Below, in pieces: positions 1 through 7,706 of a stretch of DNA of 64,000 nucleotides; the stretch's first letter is position 1, and each line of letters begins with the position of its first letter. The notes below the pieces were generated by a model. The model was given only the letters and a program-made list of their open reading frames with translations, had not been told where the DNA came from and did not search any database. A program made the translations under genes and the position numbers. The stretch lies in the NCBI RefSeq assembly GCF_000744945.1, contig NZ_JQMX01000001.1, forward strand, positions 1,550,001-1,614,000. The letters run 5' to 3'. This stretch comes from Carnobacterium maltaromaticum DSM 20342. GTDB lineage: Bacteria; Bacillota; Bacilli; Lactobacillales; Carnobacteriaceae.

Positions 1-791
1 ATTTACAAAATGAAGTGATCGGCTTACAAAACGAAATCGAAACTTTAGGACATTCTTCTTTGCAGTTTGAAACTGATTTATTTTTAGTTAGTTCAAAAAA
101 TGAACTACGTCTAGTTACTGATGTTTTACACTATGCTAAAGAACAAGTTGCTATTACTGGGTTGGCGCGCTTTGACGAACTATTTGACCCTGCTAAACCG
201 ATGATTATCGAAAATCAATTACTATTTTTCCCGGTGGATCATGAAACGGGTTTACACTTTCAAACAGAATTTATTGATATTTTAGCTGCTAATTATTTAA
301 CATTCCTAGCTAGCTCAGATTTTACTGAGTATTTGAAACAGAACCAATTAAATTTAGTCATTGCTTTGCCTCCAGCCTTTAATAAGTATGCTACAGAATT
401 TCAAAAACTGGCTACAAAGCTTGTTTATCAAGAGGATGGGAATTTAATTGAGTTGTTAAAAGCGAGTAAAATTATGATTACAGATTACGCCTCTGAGGCT
501 TTTGATTTTAGCTTTTTAGATAAACCTGTTTTATTCTATCAAATAGAAGCACAGTTTCAACAAGTCGATTCGGATGAAGCTGTTCACTTGCATCATAGCT
601 ACCAAAATGAATTACCTGGTGAAATCGCGACAGATGCAGATAGTTTAATGCATTTATTGGAAGTTGCACAAATAACCCATTTTGAAATTAGTAAACAAAA
701 CAAACAAAAAGCGAATTTTTTAATTGAATATCGCGATACAAACGCATGTCAACGGATTTTTGAAACTGTTACTCGTTTTACTAAAGGCTAA
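1..791 (+). CDS. CDP-glycerol glycerophosphotransferase-like protein, C-terminal part (cut by window start)
   Basis: The reading frame is already open at the first complete codon (base 3), so this is the 3' part of a longer gene. The GTG at base 15 is unlikely to be its start. The visible ~262 residues end with a stretch (LIELLKASKIMITDYASEAF, then DFSFLDKPVLFY) matching the conserved C-terminal block of the CDP-glycerol:glycerophosphotransferase family (TagB/TagF type). That family polymerises or primes teichoic acid on the cytoplasmic membrane face. A terminator follows. The family is likely from this block; the exact substrate cannot be judged without the N-terminal part. Confidence 0.65.
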   Translation, partial: LQNEVIGLQNEIETLGHSSLQFETDLFLVSSKNELRLVTDVLHYAKEQVAITGLARFDELFDPAKPMIIENQLLFFPVDHETGLHFQTEFIDILAANYLTFLASSDFTEYLKQNQLNLVIALPPAFNKYATEFQKLATKLVYQEDGNLIELLKASKIMITDYASEAFDFSFLDKPVLFYQIEAQFQQVDSDEAVHLHHSYQNELPGEIATDADSLMHLLEVAQITHFEISKQNKQKANFLIEYRDTNACQRIFETVTRFTKG

Positions 792-810
792 TAAACTAAA
801 TTCAATTCAA

Positions 811-844
811 AACAATCAGGTAATTGAACCTGATTGTTTTTTTA
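811..844 (+). terminator. Rho-independent terminator after the transferase gene
   Basis: AACAATCAGGT pairs with ACCTGATTGTT around a short loop and is followed by a run of seven T. Confidence 0.85.
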
Positions 845-861
845 AATGACCGATTATTTTA

Positions 862-889
862 TTATCCTTCTTAACTTTTATGGTATACT
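862..889 (+). promoter_or_regulatory. Promoter of the lactonase gene
   Basis: TATACT at 884-889 is a good -10 box. The -35 (TTATCC, 16 bp upstream) is weak. A GGGGG ribosome binding site lies just before the ATG at 932. Confidence 0.5.
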
Positions 890-931
890 AAATAGTGAAT
901 TGAATACGCAAACATAAGGGGGAAAACAACA

Positions 932-1963
932 ATGAAAGAAACATTATTTTTAGGAACCTATACAAAACGTGAAAGTGAAGGGGTTTACACAATTACATTA
1001 GATACAGAAAAAAAACAATTGGAGAACTTAACTTTGATTGCTAAAGTTGACAGTCCAACTTATCTTGGCTTATCAAAAAATCAAGATTTTTTATATGCTG
1101 TAGCTAAAGTTGATGGTGATGGTGGCATGTCTTCTTATAAAAAAGATGCTTCTGGTACTTATCAATTAGTGAACTCTGTTACTGCCGCTGGTGCTCCACC
1201 ATGTTATGTAGGTGTTGATGATGCTAGAGGGTTCCTTTATACAGCAAACTACCATAAGGGTGAAATTGGCGTCTTAAAAGTTGCAGAAGATGGAACATTA
1301 ACATTAGTTGACACTGTAGCTCATACAGGTTCTAGCGTTCATGAAAATCAAACGAGCCCACATGCTCATTATTCTGATTTAACACCGGATCATAACTATG
1401 TAGTCGCATGCGATTTAGGAACAGACAGTGTTTATTCTTATTCTGTTTCAACTGAAGGCAAATTAACAGAAGTAAGTCGTTATAATGCAGCACCTGGTAC
1501 TGGTCCACGTCATCTTGTTTTTAACCCAAATGGAAAAATTGCTTATTTATTTGGTGAATTATCTAGTGTTGTCATTGTTTTAGGATATGATGCAACGACT
1601 GGTGCTTTTACTGAAATCCAAACCATTTCAACAATTCCAAATAACTTTACTGATTTTAATGGAGGAGCAGCTATTCGTGTTTCATCAGATGGTAAATTTT
1701 TATACGCTTCAAATCGTGGTCATGATTCAATTGTTGTTTACTCGATTTCAAATGAAGGAAAAACACTTGAACAAATTCAATTAATTGCTTCGGAAGGTCA
1801 AATTCCGCGTGATTTCAATCTAGATTCAACAGAAGATTTTGTGATTGTTGCACACCAAGATTCAGATAATTTAACTCTTTTTTCAAGAGATCGTGAAACA
1901 GGCTTGCTAAATATGATTCAAAAAGATGTTTATGCACCAGAATGTGTCTGTGTATTGCGATAA
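932..1963 (+). CDS. pgl: 6-phosphogluconolactonase / lactonase-family seven-bladed propeller protein
   Basis: A 343-residue cytoplasmic protein without a signal peptide. The N-terminus (LFLGTYTKRESEGVYTITLD) and repeated propeller motifs such as GPRHLVFNPNGK and FLYASNRGHDSIVV are typical of the YbhE/YkgB lactonase family. This family hydrolyses 6-phosphogluconolactone to 6-phosphogluconate in the oxidative pentose-phosphate pathway. Length is normal for the family. It is monocistronic, with its own promoter and terminator. The family call is firm. The precise lactone is inferred, because other lactonases share the fold. Confidence 0.8.
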   Translation: MKETLFLGTYTKRESEGVYTITLDTEKKQLENLTLIAKVDSPTYLGLSKNQDFLYAVAKVDGDGGMSSYKKDASGTYQLVNSVTAAGAPPCYVGVDDARGFLYTANYHKGEIGVLKVAEDGTLTLVDTVAHTGSSVHENQTSPHAHYSDLTPDHNYVVACDLGTDSVYSYSVSTEGKLTEVSRYNAAPGTGPRHLVFNPNGKIAYLFGELSSVVIVLGYDATTGAFTEIQTISTIPNNFTDFNGGAAIRVSSDGKFLYASNRGHDSIVVYSISNEGKTLEQIQLIASEGQIPRDFNLDSTEDFVIVAHQDSDNLTLFSRDRETGLLNMIQKDVYAPECVCVLR

Positions 1964-1988
1964 AAAGGTAATAATATACTACTCTATA

Positions 1989-2030
1989 AAAAGTCCAAAT
2001 CGTTTTTTGATAAACGATTTGGACTTTTTT
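1989..2030 (+). terminator. Terminator after the lactonase gene
   Basis: AAAAGTCCAAATCG pairs with CGATTTGGACTTTT, followed by T residues. Confidence 0.9.
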
Positions 2031-2050
2031 ATGTTAGATTAGAGTCCCCC

Positions 2051-2146
2051 TTGCTAAATAATTCAATTGATGATATACTTACTTTAACAAAGTTACTTCT
2101 ATTTAGAAAGTATTATAATTTCATAAAGTTACTAAATTATTTAGTA
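2051..2146 (+). promoter_or_regulatory. Promoter region of the VOC/hydrolase operon with a palindromic operator
   Basis: TTGCTA (2051-2056) and TATACT (2074-2079) are 17 bp apart. A second TATAAT lies at 2114-2119. Just downstream is the perfect 17-bp inverted repeat TACTAAATTATTTAGTA (2130-2146). It suits a MarR-type repressor such as MhqR, which controls equivalent operons in Bacillus. No MarR gene is present in this window, so the regulator is an inference. Confidence 0.55.
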
Positions 2147-2173
2147 TCATGAAATAAAAAATTGATTAAAAAA

Positions 2174-2205
2174 AGCTCACCAAACTTTTTATCAGGCTAG
2201 TTTTT
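2174..2205 (+). repeat. Remnant of the dispersed leader repeat (tail only)
   Basis: GCTCACCAAACTTTTTATCA followed by GGCTAG matches the tail and start junction of the 120-bp repeat family seen upstream of pdxK. As in the full copies, it lies in sense orientation just before the ribosome binding site of the next gene. Confidence 0.6.
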
Positions 2206-2223
2206 ATATTAGGAGGTGTATTC

Positions 2224-3111
2224 ATGGTTCACAATATCCATCATATCTCAGGTTTTACAAAATCTGCTAAAGAGTCAATCTATTTTTATACAGAAATTTT
2301 AGGTTTACGTTTGGTTAAAAATACTGTTAATCAGGAAAATACAAAAATGCGTCACTTGTTTTTTGGAGATTATCAGGGTACTCCTGGAACTCTACTCACT
2401 TTTTTTGAAATTTCAAAATTGGGCCAACGAAGGGATTTTAACAATTATTTTTCAACAAACTATTTAGCTATCCCAAAAGGTAGTTTACAATTTTGGAAGG
2501 AACGATTGCTTCAATTTAATGTTGAGAGTCATCAGGATGATGAAGGTCTTGAATTTACAGATTTTGATGATTTTAAACTTAAATTAATTGAAACTGACGA
2601 ACAAATCCAATCTGAAAAAGCTACTCAGCACTCTACAGTTCCTGCTCACTATCAAATTATTCGAATTGCTGGAACTAGTTTAGTCGTAGAAAACCCCACT
2701 TTAACAAATCAGTTTTTACACACTTATTTAGGGATTAAGTCAACTGAGACCCTTCCACTAAATAATAGGACTAGCTTTACGATTGTCAAAAAAAGTTCTG
2801 AGTTGGCCAAGTCAAGAATTGGCCGTGGATCTATTGATCATATTGCCTATAGTGCCGCAACAGCTGCTGATTTAGAGGAACTTTATCAAACGGCTTTAGC
2901 AAATCAATTTAAGATTGAGGAGTATGTTGATCGTGGCTATTTCAAAAGCTTATATGTTAAAGAGCCAAATGGCCTTCGCATTGAAATTGCTACTGAACTA
3001 CCTGGTTTTCTGATTGATGAAGATCTCGCCACATTAGGTGAAAATTTAGCTCTACCTGCTTTTTTAGAAACAAAACGAACAACTATTACAAAAACATTGG
3101 AGGAACTATAA
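2224..3111 (+). CDS. Ring-cleaving-dioxygenase-like VOC (glyoxalase/bleomycin-resistance) protein
   Basis: A 295-residue protein made of two vicinal-oxygen-chelate halves. Candidate metal ligands are the His of NIHHISGF near residue 6, the His of IDHIAYS near 206, and the Glu of LRIEIATEL near 258. This is the PcpA/MhqO pattern of hydroquinone-type extradiol dioxygenases. It is the first gene of a tight operon with a paralogue (next gene, no gap), an MhqD-like hydrolase and a flavin reductase. That context points to quinone or electrophile detoxification. AGGAGGTG precedes the ATG. The true ring substrate is unknown. Confidence 0.72.
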   Translation: MVHNIHHISGFTKSAKESIYFYTEILGLRLVKNTVNQENTKMRHLFFGDYQGTPGTLLTFFEISKLGQRRDFNNYFSTNYLAIPKGSLQFWKERLLQFNVESHQDDEGLEFTDFDDFKLKLIETDEQIQSEKATQHSTVPAHYQIIRIAGTSLVVENPTLTNQFLHTYLGIKSTETLPLNNRTSFTIVKKSSELAKSRIGRGSIDHIAYSAATAADLEELYQTALANQFKIEEYVDRGYFKSLYVKEPNGLRIEIATELPGFLIDEDLATLGENLALPAFLETKRTTITKTLEEL

Positions 3112-4068
3112 ATGAATAATTTAAAAGGAATACACCATGTAACAGCAATGACAAGTAGTGCAGAACGTAATTATCAATTTTTCACTGAAGTATTAGGAAT
3201 GCGCTTAGTCAAAAAAACAGTCAATCAAGATGATATTCAAACTTACCACACTTTTTTTGCAGATGATAAAGGCAGTGCTGGTACTGATATGACATTCTTT
3301 GACTTCCCGAATATTCAAAAAGGGATCAAAGGAACAAATTCTATTTCTCGAACTTCATTCCGTGTCCCAACTGATGCCGCTATTGATTTTTGGTTAAAAC
3401 GCTTTGATGAATTTTCTGTTGAACATGGCGAAATTGAGACTAAATTTGGTAAAAAAATCTTAACCTTTTCTGATTTCGATGATCAACATTATCAACTGAT
3501 TTCAGATGAATTCAATCATGGAGTTCCAGCTGGTATTCCATGGCAAAAAGGTCCTGTCCCTTACGAGTTTGCGATTGTTGGTTTAGGTCCAATTTTCTTA
3601 ACAGTTGCTGATTTAGAGCCAATGAAATTAATGCTTGAAGAAGTTATGGGATTTAAACAAATTGAAACAGAGGCTGGGTTCCATTTATTTGAAGTTGGTG
3701 AAGGAGGAAATGGTGCTCAAGTTATTGTTGAAGAGCGAACTGATTTATTACCTGCTAGAGAAGGGTTTGGAAATGTTCACCACGTTGCCTTCAGAGTTGA
3801 AAATCGTCAAGTTTTAGACGAATGGATTGAACGCATTCATAGTTTTGGCTTGCCTCAATCAGGCTATGTGAATCGTTTTTATTTTGAATCTTTATATGTT
3901 CGAGTAGGCCCAATTTTGTTTGAATTTGCAACTGATGGTCCTGGATTTATGCAAGATGAACCTTACGAAACAGTTGGTGAATCTTTATCACTTCCGCCAT
4001 TCTTGGAAGAACAACGCGAGTATATAGAAAGTGCTGTCCGACCTTTTAATACAAAAAGGAGTGAATAA
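3112..4068 (+). CDS. MhqO-like ring-cleaving-dioxygenase family VOC protein
   Basis: A 318-residue paralogue of the preceding gene, starting directly after its stop codon. Conserved blocks are GIHHVTAM near residue 5, VHHVAFRVE near 223 and ILFEFATDGPGF near 267. These supply the two His and one Glu metal ligands of the family. In Bacillus, the equivalent mhqO lies with mhqD and mhqN in an operon induced by quinones and derepressed without MhqR. By that analogy this gene belongs to electrophile-stress defence. Enzymatic activity is inferred from ligands and context only. Confidence 0.75.
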   Translation: MNNLKGIHHVTAMTSSAERNYQFFTEVLGMRLVKKTVNQDDIQTYHTFFADDKGSAGTDMTFFDFPNIQKGIKGTNSISRTSFRVPTDAAIDFWLKRFDEFSVEHGEIETKFGKKILTFSDFDDQHYQLISDEFNHGVPAGIPWQKGPVPYEFAIVGLGPIFLTVADLEPMKLMLEEVMGFKQIETEAGFHLFEVGEGGNGAQVIVEERTDLLPAREGFGNVHHVAFRVENRQVLDEWIERIHSFGLPQSGYVNRFYFESLYVRVGPILFEFATDGPGFMQDEPYETVGESLSLPPFLEEQREYIESAVRPFNTKRSE

Positions 4069-4692
4069 TTGATGGAACATTATTTTAAAGCTGGCTTAAC
4101 TACTGCCCCACCTTTATTACTTTTACATGGTACTGGTGGAGATGAACACTCATTGCTTAAAATCGCAGAAGAGTTATCACCAAATTCTACTATCCTTTCT
4201 TTAAGAGGAACTGTTTCTGAACAAGGAGCTAATCGCTTTTTTAAACGCTTTGCTGAAGGACAGTTTGATTTAGAAAATTTGGAGTTAAAAACAGATGAAC
4301 TACTAGCTACGGTTAAAGAACTTTCAAAAAAATATCAGATTTCTTTTGATCAGTGGGTCCTTGTTGGGTATTCAAACGGGGCCAATATTGCCGGTCATCT
4401 GCTTTTAGAACGAGAAAATAGTTTTAAAAGAGGCCTTTTATTTCATGCAATGTCCTTAGGCAAACATGAAGCAACATTTGATTTAAGTACTAGCAGTATT
4501 TGGCTTTCAGCTGGTATAAATGATCCAATTGTACCAAAATCAGCTTCTGAAACATTAAGGGATAGCTTTCTCCAACGTGATGGAAATGTTGATATGGTCT
4601 GGACAAATGCCGGTCATCAACTCACTTATCCAGAGTTAGAAAAAGCAAAAGAATGGTTAAAAAAAGAATTTCCTAAGGATGAATTCGTATGA
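4069..4692 (+). CDS. MhqD-like phospholipase/carboxylesterase (alpha/beta hydrolase)
   Basis: A 207-residue cytoplasmic hydrolase of the carboxylesterase/phospholipase family. LLLLHGTGGDE near residue 18 forms the oxyanion-hole region. GYSNGAN holds the nucleophile Ser, NDPIVP the catalytic Asp and GHQL the catalytic His. The start is TTG at 4069 or ATG at 4072; the AGGAG at about 4057 fits both. It follows the dioxygenase genes without a gap and overlaps the next gene by 4 bp, so it is translationally coupled. The partnership with VOC dioxygenases matches the Bacillus mhqNOD arrangement. Confidence 0.75.
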   Translation: MMEHYFKAGLTTAPPLLLLHGTGGDEHSLLKIAEELSPNSTILSLRGTVSEQGANRFFKRFAEGQFDLENLELKTDELLATVKELSKKYQISFDQWVLVGYSNGANIAGHLLLERENSFKRGLLFHAMSLGKHEATFDLSTSSIWLSAGINDPIVPKSASETLRDSFLQRDGNVDMVWTNAGHQLTYPELEKAKEWLKKEFPKDEFV

Positions 4693-5309
4693 TTCATTTT
4701 ACAAGTGATAAACTGTCAAAAAAGCAACAATATAAGTTTTTAAGTGGTAGCATCATTCCTAGGCCAATTGCCTGGATTACAACATTAACCGCTGATGGTA
4801 AAACAGTTAATTTAGCACCTTTTAGTTTTTTCAGCGGAGTTTCAAACGAACTTCCATTACTTTCTATTGCCATTTTACGTCAAAATGGTGAAATGAAAGA
4901 TTCTGCTCGAAATCTTCTTGCAACAAAAGAAGCTGTCATTCATATTGTTGATGAAAGTTTGATTCATGTTATGAACCAAACCTCTCGTTCTTTAGCTCCT
5001 GACCAAAGTGAAGTAGAGCTAACAAACTTAACACTTGAACCAAGCCTTTCTGTTCAAGTACCTGGTATTTCAGAAGCAAAAATTCGTTTTGAAACCACAT
5101 TACACCAGTATGTTCCAATAAAAAATCAGCAAGATCAAATAGTTACTGATTTATTTATTTTAGCCGTGAGTGATTTTCATTTTTCTGAATCTGTCTTTGA
5201 TCAAAAAAATGACTATATTTTAACAGAAAAACTATTACCTGTCGCTCGACTAGCTGGTAATAAATATGCGACTTTAGCTGATGAATATACCGTAAAACGT
5301 CCTAAATAA
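4689..5309 (+). CDS. Flavin reductase-like (FMN-binding split-barrel) protein
   Basis: A 206-residue protein of the DIM6/NTAB flavin-reductase-like family. The N-terminal block GSIIPRPIAWITTLTADGKT, then NLAPFSFFSGVS, is the FMN-binding signature. Members reduce flavin with NAD(P)H or bind FMN as oxidoreductases. ATGA overlap with the hydrolase gene indicates coupled translation. It is the last gene of the operon and is followed by a strong terminator. It takes the place of the nitroreductase MhqN of Bacillus operons, so a reductive step on quinones is a plausible role. Confidence 0.75.
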   Translation: MIHFTSDKLSKKQQYKFLSGSIIPRPIAWITTLTADGKTVNLAPFSFFSGVSNELPLLSIAILRQNGEMKDSARNLLATKEAVIHIVDESLIHVMNQTSRSLAPDQSEVELTNLTLEPSLSVQVPGISEAKIRFETTLHQYVPIKNQQDQIVTDLFILAVSDFHFSESVFDQKNDYILTEKLLPVARLAGNKYATLADEYTVKRPK

Positions 5310-5311
5310 AA

Positions 5312-5352
5312 AAAGTGAAATCCTCTTGATTCAATGAGGATTTCACTTTTTT
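5312..5352. terminator. Bidirectional terminator
   Basis: AAAAAGTGAAATCCTC pairs with GAGGATTTCACTTTTT. It serves the convergent flavin-reductase and EAL genes. Confidence 0.9.
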
Positions 5353-5367
5353 ATTCTCAAACATTTA

Positions 5368-6126
5368 TTATTGAAGGAATGGCAACCACGTTTCTTGAAA
5401 TACAGCGTACGGAACTGGAGAACCAAAATAGAATCCTTGATAAGTGTCACAACCCATTTGATCCATAAACTCAACTTGTTGCTTTGTTTCCATACCTTCC
5501 GCCAATACTAAAATGTCTAAGTCATGGGCTAATTGAATCACTGCTTTAACAATCATTTGAACTTTCTTATCCGTTAATACTTCATTCATAAAGGCACGAT
5601 CAATTTTCAAGACATCTATAGGCAACATGCGTAAATAGGCTAACGAATTAAACCCTCTACCAAAATCATCTAAGCTGACCTTAATCCCAGTTTCTTTTAG
5701 TTTTTCTAAATAGCTAACGGCTAAATCAAAATCAGGAAATTCTCTTCTTTCCGTAATCTCAATTTCTAGTTTATTGGGGTTTATTAACTCATTTTTAAAA
5801 AACAATAAAACTTCATCCATATGTTCTTTATGCACAAATTCGCTAGAGTTCATATTAAGTGAAATTGAAAAATCATAATTGACTAACTCTTCTGAATTTA
5901 ATTTCGTTACAACTTCATGAATTAAAAAATTTTGCATCGTTTCCATTTGTTCCATTTCATTGACAATTGGCATAAAGTCATCTGGTCTTAACACTTTTTC
6001 ATTAACTTTTAATCGCATAAGTGCTTCAGCACCAATTAATTTCTTCTCTACACTTTCAAATTTGGGCTGATAATAGAGTTCATAATTTTGTGCAGTTATC
6101 GCTACACGAATGTCTGCTTCTTTCAC
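5368..6126 (-). CDS. Stand-alone EAL-domain protein, putative c-di-GMP phosphodiesterase
   Basis: A 252-residue protein consisting only of an EAL domain. The catalytic set appears intact: GAEALMRL (EAL Glu), SLNMNSSEF (Asn), EITERR (Glu), SLDDFGRGFNSL (loop 6 Asp pair), LKIDRAF (Lys), LAEGMET (Glu) and TYQGFYFG (Gln). This predicts hydrolysis of cyclic di-GMP to pGpG. No sensor domain, membrane segment or GGDEF domain is present, and no GGDEF gene lies in the window. The start is GTG at 6126, with GGAGAG eight bases upstream. It is monocistronic. Confidence 0.85.
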   Translation of the reverse strand: MKEADIRVAITAQNYELYYQPKFESVEKKLIGAEALMRLKVNEKVLRPDDFMPIVNEMEQMETMQNFLIHEVVTKLNSEELVNYDFSISLNMNSSEFVHKEHMDEVLLFFKNELINPNKLEIEITERREFPDFDLAVSYLEKLKETGIKVSLDDFGRGFNSLAYLRMLPIDVLKIDRAFMNEVLTDKKVQMIVKAVIQLAHDLDILVLAEGMETKQQVEFMDQMGCDTYQGFYFGSPVPYAVFQETWLPFLQ

Positions 6127-6316
6127 AAAAAACGCTCTCCTCTCGCCTTCTATCTTTTACTAGCCTTATAATGTTTCTATAATAACATATAGCTTATTTA
6201 AAAAGAACAAAAACCTTGAGCAAAAAAATATTTCTATCTATTTTTAACAAAATATAGACACATCTATTAATAACTAATAAAATCGATTTAAATAACAATT
6301 TAAAATTTCTAACTAT

Positions 6317-6346
6317 GTAAAAAGCCTCTGATTTCCCATAGGCTTT
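6317..6346 (-). terminator. Terminator of the NUDIX gene
   Basis: On the minus strand AAAGCCT and AGGCTTT pair around a 12-base loop and are followed by T residues. Confidence 0.65.
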
Positions 6347-6354
6347 GATTGTAT

Positions 6355-7358
6355 TTAAGTCAAATAAGGACTATCTACAGCATAAAATTTAGATGGGCGT
6401 CCAACTCCAGTCGGTCTTTCATCCACTTCTTTGACAAATTTCAATAAATCTTTTTTAAAATTAGAATGGTCGATCTTTTTATAATCTAGACCTAAAAATT
6501 TAGCAAAGACTTTTCTAGCCTCTGTAATTGTAAAACTCTCACCTAAAATCGTTAATACACGAGGCTGGGAGTACATTTTTCCACGTATGCGTTTAAAGGC
6601 TGTACTAATAATTTCTCCGTGATCAAAAGCCAAACGTTCTTGACTAGAGACAAGAGTTGCTTCTTTTTGGATATCTAATTGAATCACAATATCCCCTTCA
6701 GTTAGCATGACTAGATCACCTTCAATATCAATATTAAACCATTTAACATCGCTAGCATAGTCCCCCGCTGTCAGTACTTCTTGATTTAAAAAAGCAATAT
6801 AGCTCGTTGTAATCACCCATCCTCGTGGATCACGATTAGGCGTACTAAAAGTATATAATTGTTCAATATTTAACTCGGTTAGCTTGACGCCGGTTTCTTC
6901 TTGAGTTTCTCTTAAACAACTTTCATTTGTTGATTCTGTAGGATTGACAAAACCTCCTGGTAACCTGTATTCCCGGATAGTCGTAACTAGGTCGGATAAA
7001 ACCTTGATATAAAAGCATTTCTCCCTAGTTATGCGTTTAACACATAACTAGGTGAATCGAACCTCAAAATACTGTCCAAACCTTGATTTGACGGGTTTTG
7101 CATTTGTTCCTAGTTAGGTGTCTCCGGGAATCCAGGTGGTAAAGCCCAAGAATCTTTAAATGGATGCGCTTTACGCTTGATTAACAACATTTTAAGTTGA
7201 TCTTCTTCACGATTATAACAAAACATTACGTTATCCACAGTTACAGATGGCGTTTCGTATTTAGGCAAATCTTGAGCCTTATACCATTTTAAAAATTCTT
7301 CTTCACTCGCAACTGTTTCATAATATTTTTTCTCTTCTTTTTTATTTTCAAATTTCAT
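6355..7358 (-). pseudogene. NUDIX-domain/winged-helix regulator (NrtR-like), disrupted by a MITE-like insertion
   Basis: The 5' part (7358 to about 7143) encodes MKFENKKEEKK through DSWALP. The 3' part (about 6957 to 6355) resumes with GGFVNPTESTNESC, then LRETQEETGV, a complete Nudix box, followed by a ~150-residue C-terminal half with a winged-helix-type end (STAFKRIRGK ... GVGRPSKFYAV). Removing the 173-bp insertion and one copy of the TGGTAA duplication restores a reading frame of about 273 codons. Such NUDIX-wHTH proteins (NrtR type) usually sense ADP-ribose-like nucleotides and regulate NAD-related genes. The ATG at 7358 follows GAGGTG. As it stands the gene cannot make a full protein. 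Confidence 0.8.
6964..7136. mobile_element. 173-bp MITE-like element inside the NUDIX gene
   Basis: The ends are inverted repeats: CCTGTATTCCCGGA at the left, and the reverse complement of the right end reads CCTGGATTCCCGGA, with one mismatch in 14. The element is flanked by a direct 6-bp duplication TGGTAA (6958-6963 and 7137-7142). The interior has no ORF. It carries several copies of CCTAGTTA/TAACTAGG, including a hairpin around 7024-7053. The target duplication and interrupted gene make this a real insertion. The transposase that moved it is not in the window. Confidence 0.8.
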
Positions 7359-7410
7359 TAAATTCACCTCTTCAATTTTAAATTTTATTTTTCGTTTCAT
7401 TAAAAATGCT

Positions 7411-7440
7411 TTCTTATTTCTATTTTATAAGAAATAAGAA
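7411..7440 (-). promoter_or_regulatory. Promoter/operator of the NUDIX gene
   Basis: TTCTTATTTC (7411-7420) and GAAATAAGAA (7431-7440) form a perfect 10-bp inverted repeat around a 10-bp spacer. On the minus strand the spacer contains a TATAAA -10-like box. An operator overlapping the promoter would suit autoregulation by the NrtR-like product; this is an inference. Confidence 0.45.
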
Positions 7441-7483
7441 AAATGTAAAGAGGCTTCGATATAAAGATGCTACATATAAGCAA

Positions 7484-7690
7484 ACCAACATTTATGGATC
7501 ACAGTTCATCTTTGATGGATGTGTATCATGGTTCTAAGTTGCTAAAGCAACAAGAACCATGACAAAGCAACAAGAACCTTAGTGAACCAACATTTATGGA
7601 TCACAGTCCATCTTCGATGGATGTGTATCATGGTTCTAAGTTGCTAAAGCAACAAGAACCATGATAAAGCAACAAAAACCATGACACAAC
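7484..7690. repeat. Two tandem ~102-bp hairpin repeats (family 2)
   Basis: Copy A starts at 7484 and copy B at 7586. Each begins ACCAACATTTATGGATCACA and contains a small stem (TCCATC/GATGGA) and a long stem: CATGGTTCT ... TTGCT with AGCAA ... AGAACCATG. The same family recurs at 32660-32911. It occupies the whole gap between the ABC exporter and the NUDIX promoter. Confidence 0.8.
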
Positions 7691-7706
7691 ATGATACAAC
7701 TATCCA

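Noticed and set aside
7484..7690. CRISPR array
   Set aside because: Two ~102-bp near-identical units with internal hairpins and no unique spacers; no cas genes.
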